Shown here one piece after another: positions 38,783 through 49,241 of a DNA stretch of 64,000 nt. Under the pieces are notes generated by a model. The model worked only from the letters and a program-made list of their open reading frames with translations, had not been told where the DNA came from and ran no database searches. The position numbers were made by a program, and so were the translations under genes. This DNA is from Dipylidium caninum (lineage: Eukaryota > Platyhelminthes > Cestoda > Cyclophyllidea > Dipylidiidae): contig QEYB01000098.1 in assembly GCA_017562135.1 (NCBI GenBank), positions 263,001 through 327,000 on the forward strand. Reading direction: 5' to 3'. Position 1 is the stretch's first letter. Every line of letters starts with the position of its first letter.

Positions 38783-39703
38783 TATTATAGTTAATTCAAT
38801 GGTTTTGTGAGTGACAAAATTAAAATGAACACGACCCCAATTTGTAATGCAAAACAAAAACTTTATTGATGGAATAAAGATACAAATGCGCCGTTGAAAA
38901 AAGGTCAGATAAGCCAAGGGCAAGAAAGGGAAATAATTGGTACCAGGTAGTTTATGACACATATTTCATACTTACCTTTTGTATATATTCTTCCCTTTTT
39001 TCGTGATCTGCAATAAACTTTTGCAATTTGTCAGCTAAAGTTTGATTTTCTTCCCTCAATGCATTATTTTTCTCGAGGTAGTCATTGAGTTGAGTTTGGA
39101 TCTCATTGATTCCGCTCTGAAAACGATCAGCCACCTCCTTTCGTTTCTCATCTTCCGACTGGGCCATTGCCATACTCTGATCCTGAACAAGAGCATTGGT
39201 GAAGATTGAGACATTATATTACTCTAATCAAGTGGTTTTGTTTTTGGAGCTCTCTGCATAGCGACTCCAACTTTTCCTTCTGTAAATTAACACGATTATA
39301 GCTATCAAGATATTGATCGCGCTCCGCTCCAATCTAAAATTGTAAGCACTGTTGATATCATCCTTGTAGGATATCCATTATGCCTATTCGTAAGCAAAAA
39401 TTTATACCGACAAAATACGTTTATCCATTTGCTTGAGCCTAATACTCATGTCATTGTTTTCAGATGTGAGAGTTTGTAACTTCCTAAAGAGTACGATGAG
39501 TTTATCCTCGTCAGTGGCGTCTGCGGGGGTATCATGCAATTCGCTGGCTGAAATAGATTTAATACAAAGCAGCGACGTCATAAACCTATCATCTTCAGTT
39601 CCCGTTTCCTCTGTTTTTTTGTTAAACCAAGAGCGTTTTTCCGGCTATCCCCTTGTATCTGCTCCTGTTCTGAGACTTCGGCGGCAAGTCCCTCCGTTGT
39701 CAT
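34098..39703 (-). CDS. TXLN: Taxilin family coiled-coil protein
   Basis: Taxilins bind syntaxins and the nascent-polypeptide complex and work in vesicle traffic. Exons (minus, in order) are 39586-39703, 39408-39547, 39223-39333, 38976-39182, 37696-37878, 36254-36346 and 34098-34307, giving 353 residues with every junction in phase. The start ATG at 39703 opens MTTEGLAAEVSEQEQ. The family core is clear: KLESLCRELQKQNHLIR, then KRKEVADRFQSGINEIQTQL, ENQTLADKLQKFIADHEKRE, KTRELETKLADAK, AFNRTMAKSNDLIENTKKEM, EWRSKWEMSQKALLDM and NLCRALRTG near the stop. These follow human taxilin in order and spacing. It is shorter than the vertebrate proteins, mostly because the N-terminal and C-terminal tails are reduced. 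Which of the alpha/beta/gamma paralogues it resembles most is not decided. Introns range from 38 bp to 1.9 kb. Confidence 0.93.
38752..38779. repeat. (TA)14 microsatellite
   Basis: A perfect dinucleotide run inside a taxilin intron. It is likely polymorphic, and nothing suggests a regulatory role. Confidence 0.9.
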
Positions 39704-41043
39704 TGTGGCGGCAGCGGCAGGCTTTAATTTCAATCAACCCCCGAGGTTTATAATTTTGCGTTATTTTCCAAAGTATAAAACAACTAGGGAAATTCATTAT
39801 ATAACTAGGCCCCATATTTACAGATTAAAAATCGGCTTAAACTATTTTACCATAAATTTTGTGACCTAGTTTTTAATTTTTAAGTCTCATTAACCTGTTC
39901 TCTTAGACGTGTTTCGTAAAAATGAAAAATCCCAAACCTAGTACAATTTGCAAGATCACAAATGTCCCAGATGCGATCTTGAGCAATACTTATTACCCGT
40001 ATGCCAACTGTAGAAAGGTCTTAGCGCACTCACGGACGACCCACTTTTCATTAAACAGTTATTTATGGCCTAACAAGAACTCAAAGTTTTAATTAAGTAC
40101 CCCTTTAATTTTGCATATCACAAACAAGAACTCCCGTCGCACAAATAGTAACGAGGGGCGCAAATCAATCATGAGCCAACGCACCCAATAAACCGACCCC
40201 TAAACTACATCTCACATGACCTTCCTCACCATCCCCCTAACCACCACCGTCGGTGATCACGGCGCGCTAAAAACGGACAGCCCCACAGACCGTCACCCGA
40301 CCGCAGCGACCAGTGGACCAAGCATGCTCGTCCCAGGGCCCACCAACCATTACTAGGCGCGGCGATGCCAACCTCCCCACGAGTCCGGCGCGCACCAGGA
40401 AGCATCCAAAAGCGGCACGCTACCACCATACCATCGAATCGTGACCACCCCCATGACAAACACGACCGCCAGGTAAGTAAAGGCACTGCTAACCCGAAAG
40501 ACCAACATCTTCATGGCCAATAAAAGCCGTGTTACCATCCTCATCACTTTATAAGATCTGTCCGCGTTACCAATTTTGCGTCGTTTCGCACGTCTCCTAC
40601 GTAACTCGAAGGTTAGTAAGGTAGTACGATGAGGGATAAGAGAAACGAGAACCAGACACGAAAAGGGGGGTTGGGACAAAAGTGTAGTGAAGGGTCGTGA
40701 AAAAGTTACGACATCGGCGGCAGGAACGCGATGTCTAGGTGTTGAGGAGCATGATGAGCCGGAGCTAGCAGCAAAACCACAAAGACAGACAGAAGTTTCT
40801 GTACACAAACATGCAGATCGCCATGATATATCATAGCGTCTTTTCTGCAATCCTATTTTCCTAGGCACTTGGGGAAGTATCGAAAACGCGAGAGACCGAC
40901 ATGAGGCAAAGCGAGTCATCATTCGTGCGGTGTGGGGAGAAAAGCGACGGGTGGAGAGAGCAGGTAGTTGTCGGGTCTCTGTACATCGGGGATCGAAGAT
41001 GATCGATCGGGCAAGTGGGAGCCTGTTAGCGTAATAGCCGTGA
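39704..41043. other. Spacer between taxilin and the hnRNP gene
   Basis: Two minus-strand genes flank it, so it holds the taxilin 5' flank and the hnRNP 3' UTR. Open frames near 40230-41040 are GC-rich, but have no splice support and read like untranslated sequence running on from the hnRNP stop codon. Confidence 0.5.
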
Positions 41044-43037
41044 TTATTGAGGGTGTGCTGCAGTCGCTGCATAGTCGGAATAAGTTGGAACGGAGGGGGC
41101 GGAGTCAGTGGGATTCCAGTGGGAGGAGGAATTTGTAGCTGCTGTTGTACCCCCTGAGTATCCAATAGCTCCTGCTCCACCAGGAGCAGTCGCAGCCATT
41201 GATGTTACTCCACTGTTCTGATAGTGTGGATTGGGAGTAGCGGACATCGTCGCAGTGTTGTGATGATGGTGAGTGTTATTTAACCGTCCAGTGGAGTACT
41301 GATTACGGAAAAGAGCCGAATTTGTTGCGTAATTGGCATACATGCCTAAATTAGAAATCAATATTTGTAGGAAGCACTAGAATCTTCTTTAGTTCTAACT
41401 CTGTTCAGATTTTGTATGAGCACGCCCACGAGAAATACATATTCAGAACTATTCGCTTTAAAATTCAAACTAAACGAAACGGTGATCACACCTGAAATTC
41501 TAGCAACAGCAGGAATCAAACGAAAAGATACTGATTATCGTGAATGCGAGTGCCTATATGCAAAAAACAAATATCACTTAAACGCAAAGCCCTAGGGTAA
41601 AGATAGGAATCTCCACAGCGTACATAAAACAGCACTTTCGGTCACAACAAAGAATGGAATTAAAACTAATCAATATAATCCCTAAATGACAAGGACTATT
41701 GGTTCCCCACTAGCCCACGACACATTACCCAAGATATAACTCGGGAAATGTGGAAAACGTACCATAACCCCCGGTAGCAGGACTAGGATTAGCAGCACCG
41801 AAGTAATCATAGCAACCATAGTAGCCACCATAAGCGTAAGGATCCAAACTAGCGTAGGCATTGGAATAATCTCCATACGGATAAGGTGCGTAGGCTGCAT
41901 AACCCGGATCAATGTAACCGAGACACTTCATGTCTAAAAGACAAATCGAACCGTGGACTAGTCCATGTAACTAACGCAATGCAACCCAGTACCAAAATGG
42001 AGACACCCCACTTTTATTCTTATTCGCCTGATCCTTCGTCACCGCAACTCGCACATCACACTGAAACAAATGGAAAGTAGATAAAACAAGCTGTGATTCG
42101 TAAAAGACGCGAAGAGATGAGTGGAAAGGGGGGATAAAACGTAAATGATTAGAAAAAACCAAAGAGCAGAAGAGCTTAAAACTATACCAAACAGCCACAT
42201 ATGAACTTACGCTACGATGATGACATGAACCCAAAACAAGAGCATGGAATAAGTAAGTCATTATAAAAGTCTCAGCCATTAGGAAACAAAAGAGATAATC
42301 TCAAAAGCTTACCTGACGCCCGTGAATTTCCTGACGCTCTTTCGATATGGCTTTTCGAGCAGCAGCTTCGGTGGTAAAGCTTACAAAAATATAATGCTTC
42401 CGTTTCTTCTTTTGAGTATCAAAAGGTAAGTCAAGGGACTCAACCTAGTACTCGTTAGACCGTATTATACTCACCTGCCCAAACTGACTAAAGTACTCCT
42501 TGATACTGTCCTCCGCCAGCTCAGGATCAATGCCCCCAACAAATATCTTTTTCATTGCCTCGCGGGAGGGCTTTGCTCTTTTAGGATCAATCCGCTTCCC
42601 CATGAGTTTATGCTCAGGTACGCTGAGGACTTTATTGACGGATTCCTCGTTTTCGAAAGTAACGAAGCCGAAACCCCGAGAGTTGCCTGTGAAACGGTCT
42701 ACCTTGATTATGCAACGGGTCACATTGCCCCATTGGGAAAAATAATTTTGGAGATCCTCTAGCAAAAAGTAACGGAGAAAACAAATAACAAATACCATCT
42801 GTAGTCTCCCAGTTTAGCCCACCAACAAAGAGTTTGCTACGGTCAAATTATTAACATATAAGAATTGAAGTACCGCACGTCATCGTCGGACTCGGAATGG
42901 ACGATGGCATCGCCCAAGTCATCAGGCTGTTTCTCGACAGCGTTATCCTCCTCTAAAGGGGACGGATGTTCTCTCTTTTCTACGGAGTTTTCGTCACCGT
43001 TTGCGCCCTTCCTCAAGTTTTCTTCAGCGTCCATCAT
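41044..43037 (-). CDS. hnRNP D/AB (Squid-like) RNA-binding protein, two RRMs
   Basis: This is a nuclear RNA-binding protein of the hnRNP A/B-D class, involved in mRNA processing, transport or stability. Exons (minus) are 42874-43037, 42796-42836, 42475-42758, 42313-42444, 41993-42060 (3' boundary uncertain), 41763-41933 and 41044-41345. The start is ATG-ATG at 43037, after an in-frame TGA. An acidic N-terminus is followed by RRM1, with RNP2 KLFVGGLNW and RNP1 SRGFGFVTF. RRM2 has RNP2 KIFVGGID and RNP1 KHYIFVSF. VESLDLPFD and CDVRVAVTKDQ match hnRNP D in RRM2. The tail is Gly/Tyr/Ala-rich with a His run, typical of low-complexity hnRNP tails. Introns of 30 and 37 bp split the RRMs. Joining exon 5 to exon 6 needs phase 1, which fits a GTTAGT donor near 41976 or a GTGGGG donor further upstream. 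Reading through exon 5 gives TAG and would make a short isoform. Confidence 0.92.
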
Positions 43038-43933
43038 CCGTGTGGCAATTCTTAATGGTGGCAAATTTCAATCTCCCCACTGATTAAAACAAATAACTTT
43101 CAACAGCAAACCGTAAGCAAAACAAACATATTCACTTGTAAAATAAGACAATTAGGTTTAAAGTGTGCAATATTTTCGCAAAAGCTAATGCAAAAACAAC
43201 GTTTGAGTAAAAATAACGACGTTAATATAAGACTAAATATGGGTGTAAGCCATTTCACTGGAACATTGAGAGATTTCCAACCCCTGTGAGTAATCCTACT
43301 GTTGGACTAAGATGAATTAATGAGTTGATTATTATATTGGGATTGCTATACCTGGCGCAGTGTTATAAATCCAAACTGAGTCGAATGTAATAGCTGATGG
43401 AGGGGATTGATCGCCTTTCAAACTCATAACTTTTAAGCACCGATACAATAACTATCAATCGCAGATAAACTACTTCAACGTATGCACGCTTTTGGGATTT
43501 CCTCTCAGCTGAATCGAACAGCCGCAAACCCACACCCTCGTAGTTTTGAGTAAAATTTTCCAATGTCATAATCGCGATTTGTATTTCCTTAAATCTTACG
43601 AATATTTCCCCTGATATACACTTTGAAGGCGCCAATTACCACTCCAATCTGGTTTAAAAGGCACAAATGTGTACAGCGTTATCGTTGACGTTAGCAATCT
43701 TTTGCGTGTAGCAATCCCCCTAGATCTCCATTTTCTTTTGATCATGGTAGCAAATATATCAGTCATTAAATCAAGGGAGATAGTCTTTAACGCTCTTCTT
43801 TGACTTGCTGCTGCGAAAATTATACATGGGTTTTTATTTACTTTTTCTCTGATTTGATCTGCTAATTAACGAACCGCTCAGCCGTGTACATAGCCCGCAA
43901 TTCGTCATCACCTGGGTCACTCCGACCGTCGAT
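43038..43933. promoter_or_regulatory. Divergent upstream region, hnRNP and TECR
   Basis: About 0.9 kb lies between two head-to-head start codons, so both promoters are expected here. The sequence is AT-rich. I cannot point to a specific promoter element. Confidence 0.45.
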
Positions 43934-46866
43934 ATGTTAGCTGTATGGCTATTTGTCAAAAATAGTTTTTACTTAGGTCTCCGTCATTCATTTTTCCTCC
44001 GAAAAAGTCCTTTTAACACTGAACAATGTGCCATCTAGCACAACTGTTAAGGACTTAAAGGAAAGACTTTCATCTACTAGTAGTTTTCACCCTTTTTAAC
44101 GTAGTCTGTAGGTAACAAGTACAAGTTTAATCGAATTTCCCTTCGACTTGAACCTCGTAAGTTCAATCTGTTACCGATTGCTCATTCCTTTGTCGTGCAT
44201 GATGCAGCAACTTCGGATACGGCATAGGATATCATTTACATTCTCCGATAGATTGTTGGTTACTCCTAACATCGGTTTCCGAATATGAACACTCTTAGCG
44301 CGAAATAATTTATTAAAATTTATGTATAATTAGGTGGTTTTCACTGATATCTCAGCTGGTAGAATGTTATGTACGTTAATTTATTTTCATTCCTTATTGA
44401 AAACAGATGAAGCATTTGTGCGCTTTATTTTCTTTTTACCTTTTTGAGACGGGAAAATCCTTGCCAACATGTTTCGGCTCAATGAAATTGAAGGAGCTGA
44501 TGATGGGTCAGAAGTTCATCTTTTCTATAAAGATCTCGGCCCGCAAGTGGGGTGGGACACGGTATTCTATTTAGAGTATGCTGGACCGTTAATAATCTAT
44601 CTTATGATCTGGGCGATGCGTCGTCCCGGCTACTCACTGATCTTCCCGAAGTCGGTGCACGCCGGATTTGCAGTTCAGCATCTTGCTGGCCTCTGCTACG
44701 TTGGTCACTTTGCCAAGCGCTTATTTGAGACGCATTTCGTCCATCGCTTCTCACACGCCACAATGCCCCTGGCTAGCCTATTTCGAAATTGTCTTTATTA
44801 CTGGCTCTTCGCTTTCTTTATAGCCTACTTCACCACTCATCCCCTCTACTCGCCACCCTGTGAGTTCGAATTAATCGGGTATTTTGCTTTCTCAAGTGAT
44901 AATACATGTAGTAAAGCTTTTGAAATTTTAAGGAGTAGGTAAAAAGAAAATCATAAAGTATTATGCGCGTTGATATTTTGTCCGTTTTCCTGGATTGCTA
45001 GCAATTTTGGTCTTTGACTAGATTAAGCAATTTTTATTACTATATCGATACTCTTCGAACAGATTTTGTTTTCAATTGATACACGAATATGAGTTATTTA
45101 GGAAACAACCCACTGGTGTATAGTCTACACGACTGACTACCTGACTGACAACCACTCTTCGATTAGTGTGACGTAGGATTGGCTCACGCTTTTGGCCTCT
45201 TTATGGAATAAGGCGTTTTCAAAGGATTAAATCAGTTTTATTTAACCTTTTAGCCTTTGGATGGCCTCAAGTTTACGCTGGATTAGCTCTCTTTTTGGTG
45301 GGTTATTGAAAAATGGTATAATACTTTTGTTTTATAAACTGAGTGATATGCATCTTAACGCATTGAATACTCCACTAATAACCTTTTTTTAAATTGTTTG
45401 AGCACTTGGAACCTTCTTGTGGGACTGTCTGAAATGGTTCCGCTATTGAGTACGGGGTTATATAATCTTATTCTGTAGGCGAATTAGTGTTGATATTTTT
45501 GGAACATCTGAGTCAAGTTAAGACTTACTTTGATAAGTCCTTTGAAAGGAGTTCTTGTAAGCCTCATTAAGCGCCAAATGTTATGTTATAGTAATGTTAT
45601 ATTAATAACGTAAGTCTTTAAATGATTGATAATCTTTTCGAACTTTATTGCAAAAGAAAGGCTAAAACTCATGAATTTATACCGATGGTTTCAAGGCTGA
45701 TCCCCAATAGTATGAAAATTCGAAGTAAGCTTTTTAGGGTCAGCATTATGCATGCCACTGATGAATCAAGTGGGCTGACTTGTTCCCAATCACTAATATT
45801 TGCTCGCTCCTTTGGCTGCATAACTTGTATTCACACATGGGCATATAGTTTGAATCCTGCCTAATACTGCCCTTAGAGTGATACTAGTTAAAATAATCTT
45901 TACATATGATTACTTTTTTATTGATGCATTTGGTAAATTCCGGGTCACTTGGGTAATGTTGCGAGTCCCAATCTTATTTACGCACTAGTGGCAGTTGGAT
46001 AACTGCCTATCATTTGCTTTAGGGTTCCTTAATCTTGAAAACATTTCGTCCATGAAACTGACTTAATCGTATCTATATGAGGCTTACTTTTTTACTCCGT
46101 TATTCCTGGCGATCTGAGTGTCCACTATTTGAGGATATTGTTCGATTTGTCTTTATTTTGGACACTGTGAAATTGTAATAACCATAACAACAATTGAGGA
46201 TACTAGTCATGGGTTCCCATTTTTAGCTTGGTGAATTTGGAAATTTCTGTTGTCATATTGCTCTCCGCAATCTGCGACCGGCGGGGACAGCAGTGCGTCA
46301 GATGCCTCGTCCCGTGCCCTCTTCCCCTTTAACCTTTCTCTTCAGCTACGTTGCATGTCCAAACTATACCTACGAGACCTTGAGCTGGATCGGATTCAGT
46401 ATAATGACTCAAACTTTACCAGGTTCTCTAATGAAGGCTTTTTCACTGCTGATATTTAAGCTTAGTTTCATAGGGGTTTTTCAGAATTGTCTTTATTTTT
46501 TGTAAAAAAGTGTCTGTTAACGTAGAAAGTTGATGTCTAACGTGCCTTATCGAATTAATGTTTTTTGCGGGCTCTTTGAACCACGTGTGGACTTACTTTC
46601 ACTCCGTGGCCAAGCAAGCTCGCTAAAGGAAAACGGGTCCCTTTCAATTAATATGGATCTGTACACGCAGTTTGTCATTTTATGTTCTTATTATATAAGC
46701 TACTTTTGGTCTAGTGGTGTATGGCTTTCTGCTTATAGCGGCAATGTTTACGGTGTTGGGCTTTTTGACAATGGCTCAATGGGCTCGGAGCAAGCTGCGC
46801 AATTATCGCAAGGAATTTGACTCCTGTCCTAGAAGACTTAAAGCAATTGTACCTTTCGTTTATTAG
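43934..46866 (+). CDS. TECR: Very-long-chain enoyl-CoA reductase
   Basis: This enzyme catalyses the last step of the ER fatty-acid elongation cycle, reducing trans-2-enoyl-CoA with NADPH. Exons are 43934-43942, 43977-44079, 44112-44156, 44449-44859, 45254-45297, 46227-46422 and 46739-46866. They give 311 residues (human 308) with all phases consistent. The N-terminal ubiquitin-like part is recovered from small exons ([33 protein letters not shown]). It is followed by [23 protein letters not shown], the [15 protein letters not shown] motif, [34 protein letters not shown] and [11 protein letters not shown]. These line up with human TECR in order, and the steroid 5-alpha-reductase-type C-terminal fold is complete. 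Several hydrophobic segments fit a multi-pass ER protein. The first exon has only nine coding bases (MLA), so its exact start is the least certain part. Confidence 0.94.
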
Positions 46867-47811
46867 CGTGACTTGCTGCTTTCCAATTGTTGTTGCTACG
46901 CAGCACAAAACTTTATTGATGTTTATTCTTAATTACTTATACGGTGAGCTCTTGAGCGGACTTGATACTCGGTGGTTTTTTGTCGTTCAAGCCATACCGT
47001 GACTGAGTTTCTACATTGAAGTGCGGCAGAGGAGCGCAGGATTCGGGGAGTGGGCTTTGTCGTGAAGTAAAATGGAAACCCGACCCGAGCGTGCCTAATC
47101 GTACTGTCAGGTGGATGATATGGGTTCATTTTAGATGGACGGAAGGGGTCGAAAAGATTAAAACTTCGGTGGACTAAGGCACGCTCAACACTTTAAAATC
47201 GGTGTTGCAGTCTTGGTTGTATGGCTATGGGCGTTACGTCGATGACTACGGACGTTAAAGGGTCGCAAGGTTGTCAAAAGTGGAGGCGCGTGTAGTGGTC
47301 TTACCAACCGGTGGATTTTGGGCCTTCAGTATACCTTTTCCTTGATTCCGCGAAACAGTCACCCCCGACACAAGGGAAGAAGTGCACTTGAGTGGCGTAG
47401 ACTGCTCTCAAGAATTATGTGAACTGTTGTAGTGCAAATTAGTCTATTGCAAATGTGTTTCTGATAAGGATCTAAGGTGGGTTATTACCGTCAAGCATTT
47501 ACGAAATTGTGGGATGAAACAAGGTTAAGTAACTGGTGGTATTAGGAGGAGGCAATATGACAGTTCACCGACAAGTCTCTCATGAGATTTCACAGCGCAC
47601 ATATAGCAGTAATTTATTCACCTCTTTTAAATTGTGCAATTAACTAAACCTTAGTAGATGAATGAAAACGGTATCACAATATACTTAGAGTCTTCAGAAG
47701 TAAGAGAAAGTGCTCGGTGCCTTAACAATGCTTGTTCAACACGGCTTTATCGTCAAGGCTACATTTGTTAAAGAGGTTTTGTTTCTGGTCTACTTGAGAG
47801 CACGGAAACGG
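46867..47811. other. Spacer between TECR and the tRNase Z-like gene
   Basis: No exon with consistent splice sites is seen. An open frame runs from about 47710 into the next gene, and an upstream in-frame ATG exists at 47728. Confidence 0.5.
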
Positions 47812-48908
47812 ATGAGTTGGGGTTATCCGATCGATAATTTTTACGTTTATGGATGGTCAATTTCGGGTAATGAAACTGCAATTGGTGTTAAAACACGACG
47901 GATGTTGTTCATGTTTGATGTTGGTATTGTGCCTAGTTGGTCGGTAAATGCCAAACACGTGTTTATCAGGTGAGTACTTCTAGTTGCATTGTTATTTTGA
48001 CTCAGCCATGGACATATCGATCATATTGGGGCTATTTGTCAACATATGAGAAAACGAACGTTAAAAGGCCTCCCTCCTGCCGTGTATTACCTGCTGCCCC
48101 ATTTGATTGAACCCGTCAGGTCTCTTTGCTATACATATTCGCAATTGCACGGCGAAGATATGGATTTGGCTCGTCCACACCTGATGGAAGTGCTTCCAGG
48201 TTCACCAATAAGGGTAGCAAGTGTTTTCTACATGTTTGCTGATGCAATACCTACCAATGCATTTAGATAAATAATAAATGGGTTGTAGAAAGTTTTCCGA
48301 CAAATCACGTTGTTCAAAGTCAAGGTTATATTCTGTACCACAAAGATTATGGAACGGGCGAGTATTTACCGGAAATAGCATATACGGGTAGGTAGATTTC
48401 TTGCGTATGCTCTGTTTAATTAAAAAAAATGGGTCTAGGTGACACAAGATTTTCTATATATACGGAACCCGCACATCGGGATCTGTTACGCGTAAGGCTT
48501 TTGATAACTGAAGCTACATATCTGGAGGACAATTTTCGAATGAAAAAGAATGCCGAAAAATATGGCCACATATGCATCGATGAGTACGCTACTCACTCAT
48601 CACTTTTTCGGGTGAGTTGATACTAGTCTTCCTTGTTTGTTTAGACATAATATTTACATAGGCTACTCTTAACATTTATCCCATGCCATATGTTGAGCTT
48701 TACCGAGACGAAGATTCGCCTTTTTCAAATATAGGACGTGGCCGCGCTCTTTCTCGTTCACTTCTCTGACCGGTATAGTGTATCGGCCATTCAAGACCGA
48801 GTTTACGATTATCTTCCGCCGGAACTGAGAAATAAAGTATTTTGTTCCTTAACCGCAAAGAAGGCAAATTCAATGGATCATAGCGCACCTCCACAACAAC
48901 TGTGTTGA
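47812..48908 (+). CDS. tRNase Z-like metallo-beta-lactamase protein (TRZ1-like, short form)
   Basis: This is predicted to be a zinc-dependent hydrolase of the tRNase Z group, which trims tRNA 3' trailers. Exons are 47812-47969, 48006-48213, 48267-48387, 48439-48611 and 48735-48908, giving 277 residues with all phases consistent. The metal-binding HxHxDH motif is present as HGHIDH. It is followed by the stretches that plant TRZ1 shows in the same order: SGNETAIG, HVVQSQGYILYH, EIAYTGDTRFS, LLITEATYLEDN, KYGHICIDE and LVHFSDRYSV. Length and block order match Arabidopsis TRZ1 (about 280 residues), rather than the long ELAC2 or the ELAC1 type. An in-frame ATG 84 bases upstream (47728) would add 28 residues. 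I chose MSWGYPID because family members begin near this point. Activity on tRNA is inferred, not shown. Confidence 0.88.
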
Positions 48909-49241
48909 TAAGGTGTTAATTTGGAGTATTTATGGCCATTTTGCTGATTAGATTCACGTTAATTTCTTTTACATAATTATGCAGCACTTTCTGCGGGGTA
49001 TATGTAAAAATGCAAGTTGGTCTTTTACGATTTCCGCGAAAATACAATACAAAAAATCCTGGAAACGCATAAGACCAAGAGGAACGACAACAAATCTACA
49101 CATATCCAAGAAAAGTTGCACGGAAATGGCTGTCGGTGAATAGCTTGTCTCATGCATTTAGGTAACCACTATGGAGACCATTTCGTTCTTCATCTGTGAG
49201 GCCATAGATGCTAAATTTTAGTTTCACCTGTGAAATTCGAG

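Noticed and set aside
40353..41180. 275-codon open frame on the minus strand
   Set aside because: It overlaps the last hnRNP exon in another frame and then runs through 3' untranslated sequence. The hnRNP frame is supported by phase and composition.
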